DNA of 64,000 bases from Rhodospirillaceae bacterium (GTDB lineage: Bacteria; Pseudomonadota; Alphaproteobacteria; Bin65). Position 1 is the first letter of the stretch. Each line of letters begins with the position of its first letter. Made by a program: the position numbers and the translations under genes. This document shows positions 60,331 to 64,000 of the stretch, in pieces. The notes beneath the pieces are model-generated. The model was not told where the DNA came from. It ran no database searches and was given only the letters and a program-made list of their open reading frames with translations. The stretch lies in contig VXNK01000080.1 in NCBI GenBank assembly GCA_009840595.1, positions 108,280-172,279 of the forward strand, read 5' to 3'.

Positions 60331-60966
60331 TCAACCCTCCGCCGCGCCCGCCGGCGCGGCCTTCTCGTCGCCCGGCGCAACCGGCGGCAGACCGCGGGTC
60401 ATGCCTTCCCAGGGCGAGAGAAAATCGAAAGTCCGGTAGTCCTGCTGCAGCGTCACCGGCTCGTAGACCACGCGCTTCTGCTCCTCGTCGTAGCGCACCT
60501 CGACGAAGCCGGTGAGCGGGAAATCCTTGCGCAGCGGATGGCCGTCGAAGCCGTAATCGGTCAGCAGGCGGCGCAGGTCGGGATTGTCGGAGAAATAGAT
60601 GCCGTACAGGTCCCACGTCTCGCGCTCGAACCAGCCGGCGGTGCTGAAGACCTCCGCGACCGACGGCACCGGCGTCTCCTCGTCGGTCCGGACCTTGACC
60701 CGGCAGCGCAGGTTCGCGGTGACGCTCAGCAAGTTGTAGACCACGTCGAAGCGCTGCTCGCGCGCCGGCCAGTCGACGCCGCAGAGATCGACCAGGCAGG
60801 TGAAGGCGCAGTTCGGATCGTCGCGCAGCCGGGTCAGCACCTTGACGATCGCCGCCCGGCCGACCGTCAGGCACAGTTCGCCGTGCACGATGTCCGCCTC
60901 GGTCGCCTCCTGGGGCAGGACGGCGAGAACGTGCTCTTTCAGTTCGTTGAGCGCTTCGAGGGTCAT
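60331..60966 (-). CDS. nuoC: NADH-quinone oxidoreductase subunit C
   Basis: 211-residue 30-kDa-type subunit. The signature [37 protein letters not shown] is present. The C-terminus is an Ala/Pro-rich tail after [10 protein letters not shown]. Four bp before nuoD. NuoC and NuoD are separate, as in most alphaproteobacteria. Confidence 0.95.
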   Translation of the reverse strand: MTLEALNELKEHVLAVLPQEATEADIVHGELCLTVGRAAIVKVLTRLRDDPNCAFTCLVDLCGVDWPAREQRFDVVYNLLSVTANLRCRVKVRTDEETPVPSVAEVFSTAGWFERETWDLYGIYFSDNPDLRRLLTDYGFDGHPLRKDFPLTGFVEVRYDEEQKRVVYEPVTLQQDYRTFDFLSPWEGMTRGLPPVAPGDEKAAPAGAAEG

Positions 60967-60987
60967 CGGCTGCCGGGGTTCTTCGGG

Positions 60988-61527
60988 CTACCGGACGAAG
61001 CTCGCCGTGCGGCGGATCTTTTTCTGGAGTTGCAGAACGCCGTAGAGCAGCGCTTCGGCGGTCGGCGGGCAGCCGGGGACATAGACGTCGACCGGCACGA
61101 TCCGGTCGCAGCCGCGGACCACCGAATAGGAATAGTGGTAATAGCCGCCGCCGTTGGCGCAGGAGCCCATCGAGATCACCCAGCGCGGCTCGGCCATCTG
61201 GTCGTAGACCCGGCGCAGCGCCGGCGCCATCTTGTTGGTCAGCGTCCCGGCGACGATCATCACGTCGGACTGGCGCGGGCTGGGAAAGAAGACGGTGCCG
61301 AACCGGTCGAGATCGTAGCGGCTGGCGCCGGTGTGCATCATCTCCACGGCGCAGCAGGCCAGGCCGAAGGTCATCGGCCAGAGCGAACCGGACTGGGCCC
61401 AGCCGACCAGCGAATCCAGGCTGGAAACGACGAAGCCCTTGGACTGGAATTCCTTGTCCAGGAAGGCGTCCAGCTCCGGCAGTCCGGCAGGGGTGCCCGC
61501 CGTGCTTTCGGGGGCGGCTACTCCCAT
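60988..61527 (-). CDS. nuoB: NADH-quinone oxidoreductase subunit B
   Basis: 179-residue subunit carrying terminal cluster N2. Ligands are in [14 protein letters not shown] (adjacent Cys pair), [15 protein letters not shown] and [17 protein letters not shown] 61527 overlaps the nuoA stop region by 10 bp. The longer track ORF extends through nuoA and is not the real start. Confidence 0.95.
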   Translation of the reverse strand: MGVAAPESTAGTPAGLPELDAFLDKEFQSKGFVVSSLDSLVGWAQSGSLWPMTFGLACCAVEMMHTGASRYDLDRFGTVFFPSPRQSDVMIVAGTLTNKMAPALRRVYDQMAEPRWVISMGSCANGGGYYHYSYSVVRGCDRIVPVDVYVPGCPPTAEALLYGVLQLQKKIRRTASFVR

Positions 61528-61883
61528 TCCAGCGCCCCCTTCTTCCATTCGTAGACGAAGCCGACGGTCAGGATGACGAGGAACACGACCATCGACCAGA
61601 AGCCGAAATGCTGCGTCTCCGAGAGCGTGATCGCCCAGGGGAACAGGAAGGCGACTTCGAGGTCGAAGATGATGAACAGGATCGCGACGAGATAGAAGCG
61701 CACGTCGAACTGGCCGCGCGAATCCTCGAAGGCGTCGAAGCCGCATTCGTAGGCGGCGAGCTTCTCGGAATAGGGCTTTTGCCGGGCCAGCACCCAGGAG
61801 GCGGCCACCATCGCCAGCGCCAGTCCCAGAGCGATGCCCAGAAAGATGACGATCGGCAGATATTCGGCAAGGATGTCGCTCAT
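61518..61883 (-). CDS. nuoA: NADH-quinone oxidoreductase subunit A
   Basis: 121-residue membrane subunit with three TMs. [39 protein letters not shown] contains the conserved Cys loop and Glu/Asp residues. First gene of the nuo operon; the 230-bp gap up to the tRNA gene should hold the promoter, but no convincing hexamers were seen. Confidence 0.94.
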   Translation of the reverse strand: MSDILAEYLPIVIFLGIALGLALAMVAASWVLARQKPYSEKLAAYECGFDAFEDSRGQFDVRFYLVAILFIIFDLEVAFLFPWAITLSETQHFGFWSMVVFLVILTVGFVYEWKKGALEWE

Positions 61884-62113
61884 CTGTCCCGCAAGGGTTG
61901 CCTCGATCTACGACCCGGCGCAGCGGCATTTTCCTGCTCGCCGCGCGCGCTTCCGCCTGCCCGCACCTGACCGGACGGGCCGGTTATAGGGCCGGGGGTT
62001 TTCTTTGCATAGCCTTAGCACGATCCCGCCCGGCCGCACAGCCGGCGCACGGCCGCGGCGCGGCAAAACTTTCGTGAGCGCGTTCTTCGCCGATGCGGAA
62101 GCCGGGGGCGGAA

Positions 62114-62191
62114 TGGCGGGAGTGACGGGACTCGAACCCGCGGCCTCTGGCGTGACAGGCCAGCGCTCTAACCAAACTGAGCTACACCCCC
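62114..62191 (-). tRNA. tRNA-Asp (anticodon GTC)
   Basis: Minus-strand cloverleaf: acceptor GGGGGTG paired with CACTCCC, D arm GCTC...GAGC, anticodon stem CTGGC/GCCAG with loop CTGTCAC (GTC), T arm GCGGG-TTCGAGT-CCCGT, discriminator G and an encoded CCA (62114-62116). Sited upstream of the nuo operon. Confidence 0.95.
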
Positions 62192-62411
62192 GCAGCAGGC
62201 GCGGCGCGCGGCCGGCCCGAGGCCCGAAAACGCCCCGGAATACGGTCCCCGATTGCGCCGTTGCAGAGCGCGGCATGTAGGGCAGCCCCCGGCGGCTGTC
62301 AAGCAAGCGTCCCGGGGCTGCGGGGGGCCGCCGTGCTATCCTGTTAGAGGCGCCCGCAAAAGCCTACGCATGCACGAAGGCGACGGCTGCCGCATACCCG
62401 CCGTAAACGGA

Positions 62412-62627
62412 TTACCGCCAACCCTCCCGGAGGCGTTTGACATAAGCGTCGGCATCCTCGTCCTGCCAAATCTCCTTGCCGAGCCCCCGCAGCGACAGAA
62501 TCGGATCGCCGCGGTATGCCGCAGGAGCCTTCCGGCCCGCACGTTGACATCGCAACAGCCCAATTCCGGCCTGGACCGAACCGGTGAAGGATTTGATCGC
62601 AATGCGTATGGTTCGCAGCCGGTTCAT
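62412..62627 (-). CDS. Probable antitoxin remnant (VapB-like C-terminus)
   Basis: 71-residue frame. The C-terminal GDPILSLRGLGKEIWQDEDA and DAYVKRLREGW closely resemble the toxin-binding tail of small antitoxins partnered with PIN toxins. The N-terminal part (MNRLRTIRIAIKSFTG) does not show a clear ribbon-helix-helix or AbrB domain, and no toxin gene follows. It is most likely a broken or orphan antitoxin 81 bp downstream of recO. The stretch 62192-62411 beyond it shows no feature. Confidence 0.5.
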   Translation of the reverse strand: MNRLRTIRIAIKSFTGSVQAGIGLLRCQRAGRKAPAAYRGDPILSLRGLGKEIWQDEDADAYVKRLREGWR

Positions 62628-62708
62628 ATTGGCAACAATAGTCGCGGCCGACGCTGTTGCAATCGCCGCCGCGGCGGAACCGGCGCCTGCAAGCCTGAAA
62701 CGCGTTCG

Positions 62709-63473
62709 CTATTCCGCGCCCGCTCGTTCGACCCGTTCGGCGAAGCGCCGGCGGGCCGGGGGCAGTTGGCGGTCGTGGGGCGCGAAGACGTGGCGCTCGA
62801 GGAAATGGCCGCTCAGCTTCAGCCCGTCGGCGATGTCGGGCCAGGAGGCCGCCGCCGGCCCGGCTCCCGTCGCGGTCCCGGCCGCGACATCGGCCCCGCC
62901 GTTGAGGAAATCCGGCAGGCGCAGCAGCTTTTCGGCATAGGGCGCGCCGGCGGACAGGCTGACGGCCCGGCCGCTTTTCGGCGAGACCCAGGCCAGCCGG
63001 TCGTTGCGGCCGGTGGCGGCGCAGCGCTCCAGGTCGAGCCCGAAGCCGAGTTCGCCGAGCAGCGCGATCTCCCAGGCGACATAGGCCTCGCCCCAGTCTT
63101 CGCGCTCCAGCGCCTCGAGCAGCGCCAGCAGGCCGCGATAGACGGCCGGCGCCGGCGCGCGCTCCGGCAGCGCCGCCTCGGCGACGGCGCAGGCGGCGGC
63201 GATCCCGGCGAGGCGCAGCGGATCGGCGATCCAGTGCCCGGCCCGGCCGGTTACGAGTTCCGCTTTCACCGTGCCGAGATGTTCGGCGAGCCGGCCGCGC
63301 CAAGTCGCCCGGACGCCGTTGCCCGGCTGATAGACCGGCCTTTGGCGCTTCGAGGCGCCGCCGCGGACGAGACCGGCATGGCGGCCGTGCTCCGCCGTCA
63401 GAAGCTGCACCACCAGCCCGCCCTCGCCATGCGGCCGGGCCGCCAGCACAATGGCGTCGTCGGTCCATTCCAT
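62709..63473 (-). CDS. recO: DNA repair protein RecO
   Basis: 254-residue recombination mediator loading RecA on SSB-coated gaps. The N-terminal OB fold is MEWTDDAIVLAARPHGEGGLVVQLLTAEHG, and the helical domain carries LGELGFGLDLERCAATG. The zinc Cys motif present in some RecO proteins is reduced here to one Cys. ATG 63473 is the natural start. Confidence 0.93.
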   Translation of the reverse strand: MEWTDDAIVLAARPHGEGGLVVQLLTAEHGRHAGLVRGGASKRQRPVYQPGNGVRATWRGRLAEHLGTVKAELVTGRAGHWIADPLRLAGIAAACAVAEAALPERAPAPAVYRGLLALLEALEREDWGEAYVAWEIALLGELGFGLDLERCAATGRNDRLAWVSPKSGRAVSLSAGAPYAEKLLRLPDFLNGGADVAAGTATGAGPAAASWPDIADGLKLSGHFLERHVFAPHDRQLPPARRRFAERVERAGAE

Positions 63474-63559
63474 AGCGGAAGATATGGCGCGCGGCGGTGG
63501 GTGGCGGCAATACCGTGATGGTGCCGTCTGTGGCTGCAGGATGAAGCGAAGAACGCTGA

Positions 63560-63940
63560 GGAGCGCCCGTTGACTGGCAGGACTGGGCGGATTTCGGCTT
63601 CACCCTCCCTGAGGCCGCCCCAGCGGCCCGAGAGGCAGTTTACAGGATCATACTGAATGCGGCGGGCACACCGCCAGCCATCTTCAGCGAAGTCCGTACT
63701 GAGGACAAGTGGGAAGCCTTGCGCCAGTTTCTCCACGCCACACTTCAGCTGTCCGCCAGAGTAATCGAGGCCGAAGCGAAGGCGAAGCTGAGGGCATCAC
63801 TCCGGTCCGACATCGCCGAACTGCACGCCAGCGACGTGCAGGGCCGCGCCAGAGCGTTTCAGAGTATGGTGACGGGCGGAATGGACCCCGACAAGTCGGC
63901 GGCGCTGTCCAGCCTGCTGGAAGCAGAGGAGTCCGACTGA
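63560..63940 (+). CDS. Phage-like hypothetical protein, 5'-truncated or without clear start
   Basis: An open frame of 126 residues from the stop at 63557, with no ATG/GTG before TTG 63719 (the track start). The upstream part (DWADFGFTLPEAAPAAREAV, AIFSEVRTEDKWEALRQF) looks coding, so the true start is probably lost. Ala/Glu-rich helical protein; family not recognised. Its stop overlaps the next ATG as TGATG, a phage-morphogenesis-like gene packing. Confidence 0.5.
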   Translation, partial: GAPVDWQDWADFGFTLPEAAPAAREAVYRIILNAAGTPPAIFSEVRTEDKWEALRQFLHATLQLSARVIEAEAKAKLRASLRSDIAELHASDVQGRARAFQSMVTGGMDPDKSAALSSLLEAEESD

Positions 63941-64000
63941 TGTTCAACGTAAGCGTCCGGTCTGACCGCCCGAGCGGGATCAGGCGTCAGCTTGCCGATC
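63940..64000 (+). CDS. Start of a probable phage-derived gene, cut by window edge
   Basis: ATG 63940 overlaps the previous stop. Only 20 residues are visible (MFNVSVRSDRPSGIRRQLAD). Short N-termini of this form occur on phage tail/virion morphogenesis proteins, but the fragment is too short to name. Confidence 0.35.
   Translation, partial: MFNVSVRSDRPSGIRRQLAD

Noticed and set aside
62253-63518. 421-aa plus-strand ORF over recO
   Set aside because: Antisense shadow of recO and the small antitoxin-like gene.

Overview
The window is GC-rich chromosomal DNA from an alphaproteobacterium, most likely a Rhodospirillales-type lineage. The evidence is the gene order nuoABCDEFGHIJKLMN-birA-coaX-rnj-mce-DUF1467-proS-lolC-lolD-dnaE, the cluster kdsA-eno-ftsB-pdhABC-lpdA with a lipoyl-domain-bearing E1 beta, the short alphaproteobacterial prolyl-tRNA synthetase, and two alphaproteobacterial LexA boxes (GTTC-N7-GTTC). 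Most genes are on the minus strand.

Layout. 1-10.2 kb: catabolic and accessory genes (penicillin acylase cut by the window edge, CaiB/BaiF CoA-transferase, YheT-type hydrolase, acyl-CoA ligase, glutathionyl-hydroquinone reductase, MBL-fold hydrolase, LacI regulator) with a PrlF/YhaV toxin-antitoxin pair. 10.5-15.3 kb: a thiolase, two AbrB/PIN modules (one toxin collapsed to a remnant), an RraA-like protein and isovaleryl-CoA dehydrogenase. 15.3-18.3 kb: a small island with an XRE-ImmA/DUF4411 pair, inserted between the lpdA 3' end and a second, almost identical 382-bp copy of that end. 18.3-26.4 kb: pyruvate dehydrogenase complex, ftsB, enolase, kdsA. 26.6-31.8 kb: a lipoprotein, a VOC protein, a membrane protein and a zinc ABC transporter (aztABC-like) behind a Zur box, preceded by two tiny coupled ORFs. 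31.8-34.2 kb: an accessory zone with a 10-bp-phased repeat family, a LexA box, a REP-like element and a tandem duplication of a small membrane/coiled-coil gene. 34.2-35.95 kb: an AT-richer retron-like locus. 36.0-61.9 kb: a long run of housekeeping genes (dnaE, lolDC, proS, rnj, coaX, birA and all 14 nuo genes). 62-64 kb: tRNA-Asp, an antitoxin remnant, recO and the edge of a probable phage-derived region.

The most interesting system is the retron-like locus at 34.26-35.95 kb. Read on the minus strand it has a promoter, then about 240 nt of densely hairpinned non-coding sequence (candidate msr/msd), a 50-residue single-pass membrane peptide missed by the ORF track, a small XRE protein, and a reverse transcriptase. 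The RT has the retron hallmarks NAxxH immediately before the first catalytic Asp and an ITG (VTG-like) motif, and its catalytic box is YQDD instead of YADD. The Shine-Dalgarno of the membrane peptide lies inside a 12-bp stem formed with the upstream RNA. This suggests that the RNA structure controls a small membrane effector; that link is inference.

The second structural theme is an intergenic repeat family at two loci (15.47-15.60 and 31.89-32.37 kb). Units of TGTCATG are spaced exactly 10 bp apart, and at both loci they lie to the left of a LexA-type box flanked by the same AGCACAT sequence. No function is known to me.
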